64,000 nt of DNA from Capitulum mitella. Taxonomy: Eukaryota; Arthropoda; Thecostraca; Pollicipedomorpha; Pollicipedidae. Position 1 is the first letter of the stretch; each line of letters starts with the position of its first letter. The stretch covers positions 11,186,014 through 11,250,013 of the forward strand of contig CP099854.1 of assembly GCA_030062745.1 (NCBI GenBank), given 5' to 3'. Made by a program: the position numbers and the translations under genes. The notes beneath the pieces are model-generated. The model saw only the letters and a list, made by a program, of their open reading frames with translations, had not been told where the DNA came from and did not search any database. This document shows positions 37,126 to 46,829 of the stretch, piece after piece.

Positions 37126-37218
37126 CGCACAGCTCATCGTCCTGTATGCTTTGGTGATTTTGAAGGCATAGTGGAAGGGTCTCCGTGTAGTGTGGGTGCC
37201 GGTGTAGGTGTTTGGTGA

Positions 37219-37350
37219 ATGACTATGAAGTTAAAAGAAGTAAAACGTAGAAGATCTTTAGTTGACTCGCGAGAAAGGCTGGCAAGAGTGAGGTCGTCAC
37301 TAGTTGAACTATCACGCAGGCGGTTAGAAATCTGCTGCACCCCAGTCTAA
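37219..37350 (+). CDS. Hypothetical 43-residue basic protein
   Basis: The frame starts MTMKLKEVKRRRSLVDSRER, continues LARVRSSLVELSRRR and ends ICCTPV before TAA. It is strongly basic and could form an amphipathic helix with leucines at heptad-like spacing, followed by a Cys-Cys pair. It begins about 94 bases downstream of the TATAAATAG site. I do not recognise a family, there is no clear polyadenylation signal, and a frame this short can arise by chance. It could also be the first exon of a longer gene. Confidence 0.25.
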   Translation: MTMKLKEVKRRRSLVDSRERLARVRSSLVELSRRRLEICCTPV

Positions 37351-37573
37351 TGACGGTGTCAGGAAAGCTGCTACTGGGCTAGGCTTCCAACAAGTTTGAG
37401 TGCAAGATAGCTGGAACATTCCCTTTTAAAATAAGCTGAACCAACTACATGTCGTTGTATTATGTGTCATCGTAAACACACATCTAGTCAGCACAGCTCG
37501 AGAAATTTGGCAAACCAACCAGTGCTGTCTGATACGAACTGTCGATGTTTCAGTAGGCGATTCGCCGCCTCAC

Positions 37574-37734
37574 CTGCATTCCTTTGTAGTCAACACACTG
37601 GAAACACGTCATCCCGTCCCGCTTCACCTTCTTACAGTTGCCGTCGCTTCTCCTGCTGGCAATGTTCTCCAGCATGCTGTTCACCGTGTCACGAGTGTCC
37701 TCGTAACCGCGAGAAGCCTCCTGCTGGATCACGC
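37574..37734 (-). CDS. Secreted charged protein, exon 6 (cysteine motif)
   Basis: Acceptor TTTCCAG, donor ATGCAG|GTGAGG; enters in phase 1 and ends on a complete codon. It reads VIQQEASRGYEDTRDTVNSM, then LENIASRRSDGN, CKKVKRDGMTCFQC and VDYKGMQ. The spacing Cys-x9-Cys-x2-Cys is the only cysteine cluster in the visible protein and the least repetitive part, so it is probably the most conserved domain. An odd cysteine count suggests the partner lies in the next exon, where the phase-0 frame provides one directly (TEDC). Confidence 0.8.
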
Positions 37735-38272
37735 CTGGAAATGAAGTCCTGAAGGATCAACCACGCGTCACGTGGCGCTAAATTCCAACCGTGTCGCACA
37801 ATTCCAAAATGGGAGTCACAGCTGTACGGTAGCTCTGCTCATGTTTTACAAACAACGCATGTTTCGGGAAACATCCAACAGCTGCCAAATGAACACATGG
37901 TAGGATGGAATGCGCTTGATAGCATTAAAAATGATACAATAATCACAAACGACAACACGTTTGCGGTCAGATACGGCAAAAACTGGGGCTCTGGGGAAAA
38001 TGCCCTCTCCCTCAGAAAAAAATATATGAGCGCTGTGACCGTGACTTCAAAGAAATGACTTTTAAGTGACCCGCGCTCCCCCCCCGTCCCCTTAATCCAA
38101 ACATTCCGCCGTCGAGGTTTGAGGCCATTATCGGGCGTTGAGCAATGCTACCACACCATTTGCTCCCGGAAGCCAGTGGCTAGTTTCACTGGCTGGCGAC
38201 AAGCCCCAGCTGCTGGTTTCAGCAACCTGCGATAGTCGCCAGTTGTTAGTTTCAGTGGTTGATGTCCCTCAC

Positions 38273-38736
38273 CAGCTCTGTGCCGGAACTTCCTGTCACG
38301 ATCTCCTCTATAGCGTTTGTCCCCCTCATCGTCCTGGTTGTCGTCAGGAAAGTAGCGAGGACCGGGGCGGTTCGGGTATCTTCTCTTCCGATTCGTCCCT
38401 CGTCTTCGTTCACCCTCGTATCCGACCTCTGGGTCCTCATCGCGCTCGTAGTCTTTGAATCGCCCGCCTTCGTGCCGGTCGTTGCCAGGGCGACCGTTGT
38501 TACGGTAACTGTCATCGCGACGGTCGTTACTGGGGTAATCGCTATCTGGGCTGAGGCTGTCGGAGTAGTCCTCGTCATAGCTGGGGTATTCGTCTTGAGG
38601 TCGGCGTTTGATGGGATAGTCTTCGCTACCCTGGGGACCACCGGCCGGGTAGTCGTCGCTGTAGTCACCGCTCTGACGCGTGTCACTGTGGTGACCGTCA
38701 TCGTAGTAGTCGTAGTCTTCCTTGCGGCCTCGTGTT
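38273..38736 (-). CDS. Secreted charged protein, exon 5 (Asp/Tyr/Arg-rich)
   Basis: Begins after the acceptor ACAGCCAG with TRGRKEDYDYYDDGHHSD and runs to RDRKFRHRAG before the donor GCTG|GTGAGG. It is packed with Asp-Tyr, Tyr-Pro and Arg-Asp pairs such as DDYPAGGPQGSEDYPIKRRP, and looks intrinsically disordered. Entry phase matches exon 4 (AG+A gives Arg) and exit phase matches exon 6 (G+GC gives Gly). The periodic Asp-Tyr-Pro pattern recalls extracellular matrix or cuticle-associated proteins, but that is inference from composition only. Confidence 0.85.
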
Positions 38737-39179
38737 CTGGCTGTAAGTTTGTGAAACAAGTTGTGAGGTATTGCAGGTTCTTCTCAGGTTTGGAAACGCT
38801 TACGGCGTATCTCAACTTCTCAAACATGTGGCATGACATTGGGGGAAGGGAGCACACAACTGAAACATTTGTAAGCTGCAGAATTAATTTATTTGAATCT
38901 TGAAAATGTTCCCACCTTGGTAACAGATAATCACACGACTACTTAATTTCAAGCAAGAGGCAAAGCAGCGTCTTGCGAGAGATGTTGACAGGGAAGCAAC
39001 ATCTGGCTAGAGACAAATAGCTGTCGAAGAATCGGACTTATGGAACACCACCATCTTGCCACATTTTCAAACAAGATAACGATACTAAGGGTCTTAATTT
39101 ATCGACAGATTTCAGGCTTATCTGGAGTTTCTTAACTGAACGTGTCCCGAGCCATGTGTAGTATCCCAGCTAAACGTAG

Positions 39180-39385
39180 AGGTCATTACCTAGATTGACC
39201 TGTTCCTCTCCCATCAGTCGCAGAGGTGACCCGAACTGGCCTGTTCCTCTCTTGTCAGCTACAGAGGTCATGACCCTGTCTAGCCTATTTTTCCTTGACA
39301 GCTGCAGAGGTCATGGCCCCGACTGACCTGTTCGTCCCTCGTCAACCGCAGAGGCCGTGATCCCGACTGACCTGTTCCTCTCCGG
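39180..39385 (-). repeat. 41-45-bp tandem repeat carrying copies of a splice donor
   Basis: Five head-to-tail copies, minus-strand pattern GAGAGGAACAGGTCAGTC then a CATGACCTCTGCAGCTGAC-like segment. The first copy contains the true end of exon 4 (AACAG|GTCAGT). The second repeats the same donor perfectly, and the rest carry decayed versions. They lie mostly at the start of intron 4. Confidence 0.85.
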
Positions 39386-39482
39386 GCGCCCGTAGAAGTC
39401 GTGCCGACTGTGGGCGTCCCCCTCTCCCCTGGTATCGTCCACGTGGTCGTGGAAATGCTGAATGTTCTCCCGCGGCGCGTAT
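39372..39482 (-). CDS. Secreted charged protein, exon 4
   Basis: A 111-base exon between acceptor TTTTGCCAATAG and donor AACAG|GTCAGT. It reads RYAPRENIQHFHDHVDDTRG, then EGDAHSRHDFYGRPERN. Phase 2 on both sides fits exons 3 and 5. The His/Asp-rich sequence continues the charged character of its neighbours. The donor is the first of a set of tandemly duplicated copies, so alternative 5-prime splice sites are possible. Confidence 0.8.
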
Positions 39483-39841
39483 CTATTGGCAAAACACGGA
39501 ATTCACAGGCAAAAGCATAGGCCATTTAGGCATAGGTCATACCTCGAGCCGTGGCGCATGAACAAAAGGAGTGAAAGATGATAGGGCACAGGTGTTGGTT
39601 GGGTTTTGGTTGGCGAAACAGATGATTTCTTTGCTCGTTTATCGCAAACAATAGCCCATTTAAGGCATTCGCACAAACGCAGATAAACCTGTAGTGTTAC
39701 CAGGTTGATGGAATAGCTATGAAAATCCCCAACAGCCCCGTTCTATAACTAAAAAAAACGAAATTTAAAAGACGATGTGTGCAAACAGGAAGTCTCTACC
39801 GTGAAAAAAACAGAAAGGGGGATGCGTGAAGAGACAGAGTT

Positions 39842-39977
<136 letters not shown>

Positions 39978-40127
39978 CTGAAAGGACCTCACGAATGCGT
40001 TTCCCTTACTATGGCCGCAGGCGTTTCCCCACAATGACTTACAGCATCCCTCAGAGCGATCTACCTCACAGTGGCTTAAAGCAGTGATCTCACACTATCC
40101 CGCAGCACTGCTCTACGCCGTACTGAC

Positions 40128-41600
40128 CTGAAATAGGGGTCGTTTTCGTCGTACCGCGGCAGGTACCGGTCGTACGGGTCTCTTTCGACGGCGTAGTTCT
40201 GCCGACCCTGCTGTGTCTCGTACCCGCTGTAGTAGGGCTGGTATGCCACACGGGCCTTGTGCGACGCCCGGGGCTCGGACGCCGAGGGTGCAAGGTCACC
40301 AGAGGTCACAGCAGGGTCAGCAGAGGTCACTGGAGGGTTAGGAGACGCCGCGACGGGTCTGGAGTGGACTGAGGATAATCTCCCTGCGGTAGCGTTTCTT
40401 GCGACTGTTTTGAAGACACCAGGGCTAATATCGGGGTCGCCTGAGGTCAGGACGGGGTCAGCGTGCGGCGCCACGGCCCGCCGGCTGATCCGGTGCTTGG
40501 TGACGATCGGCACGAACCCGGTGTGGATGACGCCGGGCCGGAACAGCACCGCCGCCCGGCCGTCGGCCGGCGGCTGCTCAGGCGGCGCCACCGCCCGCAG
40601 CAGCGCCTCCACCTGGGCGGCGTCCAGCGGCGCCGCCTTCGCGCCGGGGGCGGGCCGTAGGCTGGTTGGCGGCCGACGCGGCACGTCGCCGCGGAACAGG
40701 ACCGCCTGCGGCGCCCGCGCCGGCGGCGGCACGCCCGGGTAATGCCTGTGGATGACGGGCCGGATGTCCCGCACCTGTTCCGTGTAGATCACGATGCCCT
40801 CCGGGCTGCCGAGGGTGCCGCTGTCGCGCTTCGAGCGCCGGAGCGGGCCGAGGCCGCGGTACACGGCCTCCTCCTCCTGGTACCGGCTGCGGTAGCGGTC
40901 GGCGGGCGGAGTCCGGCCTCCGCGGTACCGCCGCCCGACAGACGGCGGCTCCTCCTCCTCCACGGCCCGGTACGCCTCCTCCTCTCGCTCGGCCTCGCCG
41001 TACACGTCGTATCCGCCGATCGTGTCCGAGAACCGGCCGACCGTCTCGCCGTAGCCGTCGCCGTCGCGGTACGGCGCGCCCGTCGGCCGTTCGTCCGCGT
41101 CGTAGTCGGCGTAGTCGGGCCGGTCCGCGGCGGCGTCGCTCGGCCGCGGACGAGGCTCGTCCGGCGGCGGACGAGCCTCGTCCGGCCGCCGGGACGCGCC
41201 GTCCGGCCCGGCGGGCGCGCCGAAGCTCGTCCCCTCGTCGCCGGCGCCGTCGAAGGCGTGCGCCGAGGCGTCCCGGATCTTGGCCATCAGTTGCTGGTGC
41301 GCCTCGCCGCCCATGAAGCCGGCCGAGCCGCCGTGCTGCCGCGCGGCCAGCGCGTTCGGCCGACTCACGCCGCCGGCGAAGCCCCGCTGCCGGCGGAGTC
41401 CGCCGCCGAGTCCGCCGCCGAGTCCGCCTACGTCCCGCGGCACGTCAAAGTCGGTGACGTCAGAGCCTGAGCGGCGCTGCTGTCGGCCTGGCGTTCCCGG
41501 CTCGGCCGCCGGCTCCTCCAGCCAGGTGTCGGCGTAGGTGGCGCTGCCGTCGTACGTGGCGATGTCGTCGTAGATAGCGCTGTCCAGTTGCGACGTCCGT
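40128..41600 (-). CDS. Secreted charged protein, exon 3 (large exon)
   Basis: A 1,473-base exon from acceptor CCGTGCCCCAG to donor TTTCAG|GTCAGT, phase 2 on both sides. It begins RTSQLDSAIYDDIATYDG. It contains a Gly-rich stretch (GGLGGGLGGGL), a Pro/Arg/Asp-rich stretch and an acidic Glu-rich stretch. A dibasic RRSKR site, about residue 396-400 of the protein, could be cut by furin-like proteases. The following segment, EGIVIYTEQVRDIRPVIHRH, is the least biased part and may be a conserved element. The C-terminal part is Ala/Pro/Thr/Ser-rich and ends RYDENDPYFR. An uninterrupted frame of about 490 codons with consistent phase at both ends supports a real exon. Confidence 0.88.
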
Positions 41601-41881
41601 CTGGGGCACGGGTAATGCAGCTCAGGGGTAGGGAACAGGGGTGCGGGAGCTCTCACAGTTGGGGGAGGGGCGAAGGAGCATTTTGGGTCAGTTCTTTCCA
41701 GTCAACAGCCGTAAAGTCAATATTACATTTAAAAAGTTGGGAAGCAACTGCCCCCTCACCCCCCACCTGCTTCCCGCGTCCTCGGTAAGGAATAGGACAA
41801 CTCATGTTCCAGAATATTTAGCAGTAACTTTGGTTCCTTCAGGTATCTTCACTGCAATAATGTGTTCGAGTGACTACTTAA

Positions 41882-43102
41882 CCCTATTCCCGGCAGGGGG
41901 GGGAGCGGAATCCGCCCCCCCCCCCCCTCGGGTTTTTTGCTTGCCAATTCCAGGCTTTTTAACGTAGCTTCACGAAACTTGGTGAATTTTCCTAGCTATT
42001 CCTTCTACGCGCCGTGACAAAATTTCGAAATTCTATTTTGCTCAGGGGCGGAGCCAGGCAACGTTTTTGGGAGGCACCTCAGGTCATTTTTGGCCATGTT
42101 GAGGGTAAAAGGAAAATGTCTGCCAAAAACAGAGTTTTTAAGATAGAACTTAAAACTTTATATGAATATATAGCTAAATAGTTGGGCAATGTGCATATGT
42201 AATTTTGTTTATCTGAGGTCACTTTACAAGGTCAGGTGAAGGTCAAAAGTCAAAATTTGTTTTTTCGCAATAATTTCGGCACCGTTTTTTCAAATGCCAA
42301 ACCCGGAATATATATGACGCAGAAAGATGTCCTCTACTTGTGTACCAAGTTTCAGCTTGATATCAGGTCGGGTCACGGAGCTATGACCTAAAATGTCAGT
42401 GCACGTACTTTATATCGCAAAAGCCAAAAAATGAATTTTTTGGAATAGAGTGAATTTAATCGATTAAAAACGTTTACAGATAATATTGAATGCACACGAC
42501 ATCATTCCAGGTGACCCCAAGGTCACTGGAGGTCATTTAAGGTCAAAAGTCACAAGTTGATCTGAGAAACGTGTGACCATGACAGTTCCCCCTTTCTCAT
42601 GTCCCTGGCACCGCCTATGCTAACATTATACAAACATTGTAATGCGATTTGTACTTCTTTAGCATAACATGACTAGCAGAAGCTAAAAAAGTGTTTTTAC
42701 CTTTTTTGTTCATTCCGTTATTAGAAAACTTATCCCTCTATTTTTGAAACCCTGTAAACGCCCATGAATTTTCTCAAAATTTCAGATTTGCATACCCACG
42801 GTAAAAGCCCTATCCATAATCTCTCGATTGATGCCAGTTTCATCGAAATCGGTCGATAAACAACGGAGTTATAAGAAGTCAAAAAGTACCCCCCATTTTG
42901 ACATTTTTGCCCCCCTGTATCCACAAATTTCAAAATTTTGAAAATTTCTTTTTATCAAAATGTAGTTCACGTCACGGCAAATCGATTGCCGTTTGTTGCG
43001 ATGAAATCGGATAAGTAGTTCTCGAGATCTCAGGGGGGGGCCGAATCCGCCCCCCCCCCCTGCCGGGAATCGGCCATACCGTCTAGCCCTCCGGGAATAG
43101 GG
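41882..43102 (-). mobile_element. piggyBac-like non-autonomous element, copy A (1,221 bp)
   Basis: Starts CCCTATTCCCGGC and ends with the inverted copy (CCGGGAATAGGG). Both ends are flanked by TTAA (41878-41881 and 43103-43106). TTAA target duplication and CCC...GGG termini are characteristic of the piggyBac superfamily. The subterminal regions are C/G-homopolymer rich. There is no transposase frame. A second inverted pair lies inside: CAGGGGCGGAGCCAGG near 42049 and the complement of CATAGGCGGTGCCAGG near 42604-42620, resembling hAT-type ends. That suggests an older nested unit. It is inserted in intron 2 of the secreted-protein gene. Confidence 0.85.
42509..42552 (+). promoter_or_regulatory. 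AGGTCA hexamer cluster (nuclear-receptor-type half sites)
   Basis: Within element copy A, AGGTGA (42509), AGGTCA (42520), AGGTCA (42530), AGGTCA (42540) and AAGTCA (42547) lie in the same orientation. Spacings are 5, 4, 4 and 1 bases. Direct repeats spaced by four (DR4) or one (DR1) bases are known nuclear-receptor dimer sites. Function is not shown by sequence alone. The same block exists in copies B and C. Confidence 0.5.
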
Positions 43103-44046
43103 TTAAAAAATCGGCAAAAATCACTTTCACGTTCAGGACAGGAACCAGGCGGTATCACCGTGACCATCAGGCGCCAGGTATTCAGAGCTAACGCTGCGTG
43201 TCAGTGGTACTTCGTGCGATTTCCCCCTACCCATAAGCAAAATAATGTTCTGCGCGAAACATTAGACATTCGTATTAGACGGATGCGTCATTCCTTATGC
43301 CAAACGATGTTACGTACCGGAAACAACTCTCAGGTGTATTTCCCGCGATAATGAGGCTACATAAACAGTTTAAAAATTGCCAAAAGCTTTTTGTCCGGTC
43401 CTCAGATTTACAACGCTTTCCAGTCTTTTCAAGCACTGAACAGTTTTCTCGTGACACTTCGACATCTAACCCCTACTGTTTCTGAATGTATATCATAGCT
43501 GTGACAATAATGATTGATGGAGAATGTAGCATTTAATGTTGAAAATGACCAATATTATTAATAGCAATATTGGTTATAAGTGCAATAGGAATAATGATAA
43601 TACTGATAACTAGCAATAGTAAAAATTGATAGTAAATGCGTAAAAACTGATGTTTATTTTCTGGAAGTTAATACTTTCATGATGGGAGTTCTTATCAACG
43701 ATAGTAATATGCTTCCAGAGTATATGTAGACAACCATTTATAAAATAAAAAAAATGGGCGTGGGTTGACCACGGAATGCCGATTCCCCAATGCTTCGCCA
43801 GAAGTTTTCTTGCGATGCTAAATGGTTACAGGCGAAGCTAGAGCGGGGCCTGGACCCCCCTTAGGACCGCATTTCTTTGCGAAAACCATTGCACATCGTC
43901 TTCCCAGCAGGCGGTTTTCGTATGACTTCAGTTCACACTGAGCTCCCCGTTGAGAAAATCGTGGCTGCGCCCCTGTAAATGGCCAATAAAGCGCATGTCC
44001 TTTCAAGAAAAACTTTTACCGATCCGCTTTCATGACATCTACTGAC

Positions 44047-44201
44047 CTCTGTTCTCTGGCGTCAGCGCTATCAAGGTGTCCATCTTGAGAGTGAGCCTGG
44101 CCTCGCGGCCCCAGGCGATCTAATGTCCCCCGCAGCCGCTCGGCGGCGCCATCGTCGTCAAACTCCCGCACGATGTCCGCATCACTGTCACGATGGCGGA
44201 C
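44047..44201 (-). CDS. Secreted charged protein, exon 2
   Basis: Bounded by acceptor TTTAACAG and donor CAGAG|GTCAGT. Reads VRHRDSDADIVREFDDDGAA, then ERLRGTLDRLGPRG and QAHSQDGHLDSADAREQ. It enters in phase 0 after exon 1 and leaves in phase 2, matching exon 3 (AG+A gives Arg). It is rich in Asp and Arg like the rest of the protein. The consistent phase over 155 bases and good splice sites are the main support. Confidence 0.8.
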
Positions 44202-44855
44202 CTGTTAAACGGCAAACGCAGTCATGAAACGTGATAGCTGGCACGTAGCCAGGATTTTCCTCGGGGAGGCAAATGTCCTATTTTGTCATATGCCACTGGC
44301 ATATAACAAAATTTACAGGACAAAGCAGCAATTTTGTGCAATTTACCTCATATTTAACGCACCGGAAAACATGTAATGTTTGCTTTTGCAATACATGTAT
44401 GATTGTCGTTCATATTCATTCCGTATTCGTGGTAAATCGCCATCTATTCAGTGAGGACCACTTGGCTCGGAGGCCGTGGCCCCATGGCCCCCCTTGGCTA
44501 CGTCCAAACGTGATAGTTACCGAAGCCACGCAGAAATGTCCACTCAAACGCAAGAATCAATGTACACCATTGGTTGCTTTGAGCATCTATGTAGAAGCAA
44601 ACACTAGCTTGCTCTTTGCGCTAAGCTGGCAGTCGTTTTGTTTTCCAGTTCAGGTACTTCAGCACAAGCACTCTACAAACGCTCTCGTGACTAAATTAAA
44701 AGTTAAAAAGAGCTATGAACAAATGAAACTGCACTGCGCCGTGGCAGCTTTCACTCAAAAAGTGTGTTTCATGCCCCACGGGACGCAGAGCATTGTTCTA
44801 GCTACTTTGCCATATCCATCCCGGGGTCATTTTTCAGAAGCCGGCGGTTTCTCAC
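44202..44855 (-). other. Intron 1 of the secreted-protein gene
   Basis: A 654-base intron starting GTGAGA at 44855 and ending TTTAACAG. Near 44236 the phrase GTAGCCAGGATTTTCC resembles common invertebrate MITE ends. A 241-codon plus-strand frame over this intron is antisense and unrecognised. Confidence 0.75.
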
Positions 44856-45125
44856 CCGGTCCCGTAGTTTCTGCTGAAACTGCAGCTCTGGCCGGTCCCC
44901 TAGTTCCGGTGACAGCTGCAGCTCTCGACCGAAGTCAGCCAACTCGTCAAAATCGTCCGGCCGGATCGCCTCCGGGCGGGACAGCCCATTCTCGATGACC
45001 CCAGCGCCAGACGGAGCGCCCGGAGCCATTTGACCTTCAGCAGGGTCACGGTGAAGACCGCTGATTGGTCGGCTCCAGTGCAGTAGGGATATGACCACAA
45101 ACCACACCATCGGCGTCTGAAACAC
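44856..45125 (-). CDS. Secreted charged protein, exon 1 (signal peptide)
   Basis: The ATG at 45123-45125 opens MFQTPMVWFVVISLLHWSRP, a convincing signal peptide with a hydrophobic FVVISLL core and likely cleavage after about residue 23 (PISG). The mature start is acidic and mixed, with AIRPDDFDELADFGRELQLS and QFQQKLRDR before the donor CGG|GTGAGA. The full protein predicted from exons 1-7 is about 1,070 residues, secreted and mostly disordered. It is rich in Arg, Asp, Tyr, Pro and Gly, with one small cysteine motif near the C-terminus. An extracellular matrix, cuticle or adhesive role is possible but not shown. No family name is claimed. Confidence 0.85.
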
Positions 45126-46800
45126 AGCGGCGTCCTCGTTAGCGCCGACTCAAACTCATTATCGTAAGGTCGTGGGCTAGACTTTGGACGCCGCCAGCTC
45201 TTGGCCAGCGGCACGTATAGTGTGTTACTCGTCGTTGGGCACTGGATGTATCAGCCAACGTGGTTGTGTGCCCTAGCCCAAATCAACCAACTGACCAAAC
45301 AAAACAATAGCGAAGACAAATGAAGGGCCAACGATCCGGGTGAGTGGGTTCAAATGGATGGGGCTTCAATGCTGCCTGAGGGCTTTTCATTCCGGTAACC
45401 ATGACTATTTTTATCGGGCGGTTGCTAGTGCACGATTAGAGGCTATTTCCATCTCGAGCCGTTTCAGGCATTTAACAAGCTTATTTCATTTTTAGCCTTT
45501 TCGCTTTTTGAGGGATCCATGGTCCGAGTACCATGCGAAGTGGCGCATTTAGAAATAGGCATTGGGGGCGCCAAACGAAGTCGAAAGACCACCCTTTTCC
45601 TTTTTTGCAGGGGAATTATGAAATATTGGGGGCGGACTTTCAAGCTTATGGATTCCCTCTTATCTGATTTAGGACGCAGCATTTTTTAGGATCTAGCATC
45701 TAGGATTTTTAGGTCCAGAGTGCCCTTCTAAGCATCGGGACACCCTTTTAAGCCTGATGGTCTTTTAGATATGACCGACATGATTTGGGGCGTGAAGGTG
45801 CCGTTTCAGGCTTATCTGGTAGCGCTTCGGAAGTCCCCAGAGAAACTCTGGACGGGATTAAACATGTACAAAGCGTTGTTGGTATCATGACGACTTCTGG
45901 CCAACAGGACGTCATCGGCGCTCTATTGGCCAGCAGTCATCACCTCTCGTCCAAGGAGAAGGCCATGGCGCAATGACCCTCCTCTCAATGCGCCAATAAA
46001 TAAATGATTAAAAATGCACCATCCTGAAGGCATTTGCCTTGTCAGAACACCATTCTTTGGCTTCTAAAGTTTTTTCATCCGAAATGTAGCCTTGCGAGCG
46101 TTGTTCTAGTGATGTACACGGATTTCAGCATGTTCATGCACATGAAACTTGCATTTTGGAGAACGGATGGATTGTGAAATGGGTTTCATGACTGTCATAC
46201 TCTTCTTCCGGGGTGATTTCAATAATTCGTGCCATCTTAAAGACATGGTGAGGATTTCCGAGTAAAAACTGTGCAACTCTATGAGGTTATTCTCGGTACC
46301 ATGGTTCATAAGTAGACTTCTCCCAACAGTACCCGATGGCTGATGAAAAGAGTAGGTGACCACTGTGCCAGTCAGCACCACTTACCATTGGTAGAGTTGA
46401 CGTCATCTTTAGCTCATGCCAAACTCTGCTCCTGTCGCGCGCGTCGAAACTGGCCTTCCTCGGCCGCCGCGTCAACGCTGTCCGTCCTCCCTCGAGTCCT
46501 CACTGTCCTCGTCCTCTTTCCTCTGCTCCTCACCGTCCTCTGGCTACCCCAGAATCCTCCTTGCCTGAGGCGGTTCGCCGGGCGGCCGCGCGTCCGACAC
46601 TGTCGCTGGCGGCGACCCGTCGGCTCGGTTTTGACCCCGCGCCGACGCCGGCGGGGAGGGGGCCGGCCTCGCCGCTCGTGTGTTACGTCACGGAAACACG
46701 GCGGGGTTTCTCCGGCTCGGTCTCGGGACAGCCAGGAACGCACGTGCCGAGTCATACAGCGGAACCGCACGAGTTCAGGCCTGATTCGGAAGTCGAGTCG
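45126..46800. other. Upstream of the secreted-protein gene; possible transcript end near 46000
   Basis: The first kilobase or so should hold the promoter of the minus-strand gene, though no clear TATA box was picked out. On the plus strand a 63-codon frame (45785-45976) is followed by tandem AATAAA signals at about 45999-46008, which could be the end of a small transcript or retroelement. GC-rich sequence spans 46430-46800. A minus-strand acidic segment there (about 46546-46482) ends at a stop without clear support. Confidence 0.35.
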
Positions 46801-46807
46801 GCGGCAG

Positions 46808-46829
46808 CACGTGCTCACGTGCTCACGTG
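46808..46829. promoter_or_regulatory. Three CACGTG E-boxes at 8-bp spacing
   Basis: CACGTG occurs at 46808-46813, 46816-46821 and 46824-46829, each separated by CT. This palindromic site is bound by bHLH and bHLH-ZIP factors. It lies at the edge of a GC-rich patch about 1.7 kb upstream of the secreted-protein gene. Confidence 0.6.

Larger units (their letters stand above)
36514..37573 (-). other. Intron 6 of the secreted-protein gene
   Basis: Begins GTGAGG at 37573 and ends GTTTCAG. It holds a plus-strand CCAAT/TATA promoter-like site and a small open frame. A short coding exon in it cannot be excluded. Confidence 0.6.
41601..44046 (-). other. Intron 2 of the secreted-protein gene
   Basis: A 2.4-kb intron starting GTCAGT at 44046. 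Half of it is the TTAA-flanked element at 41882-43102. Confidence 0.8.

Noticed and set aside
42730..42933. Conserved-looking 67-codon frame inside the TTAA element
   Set aside because: The other two copies have stops and shifts at the same place, so similarity comes from shared non-coding DNA.
44273..44998. 241-codon plus-strand open frame
   Set aside because: Antisense to exon 1 and intron 1 of the well-supported secreted-protein gene; no motif.
46482..46546. Acidic minus-strand segment (EDGEEQRKEDEDSEDSRED) as an extra exon
   Set aside because: It stops soon after, and no convincing in-phase link to the secreted-protein gene was found.
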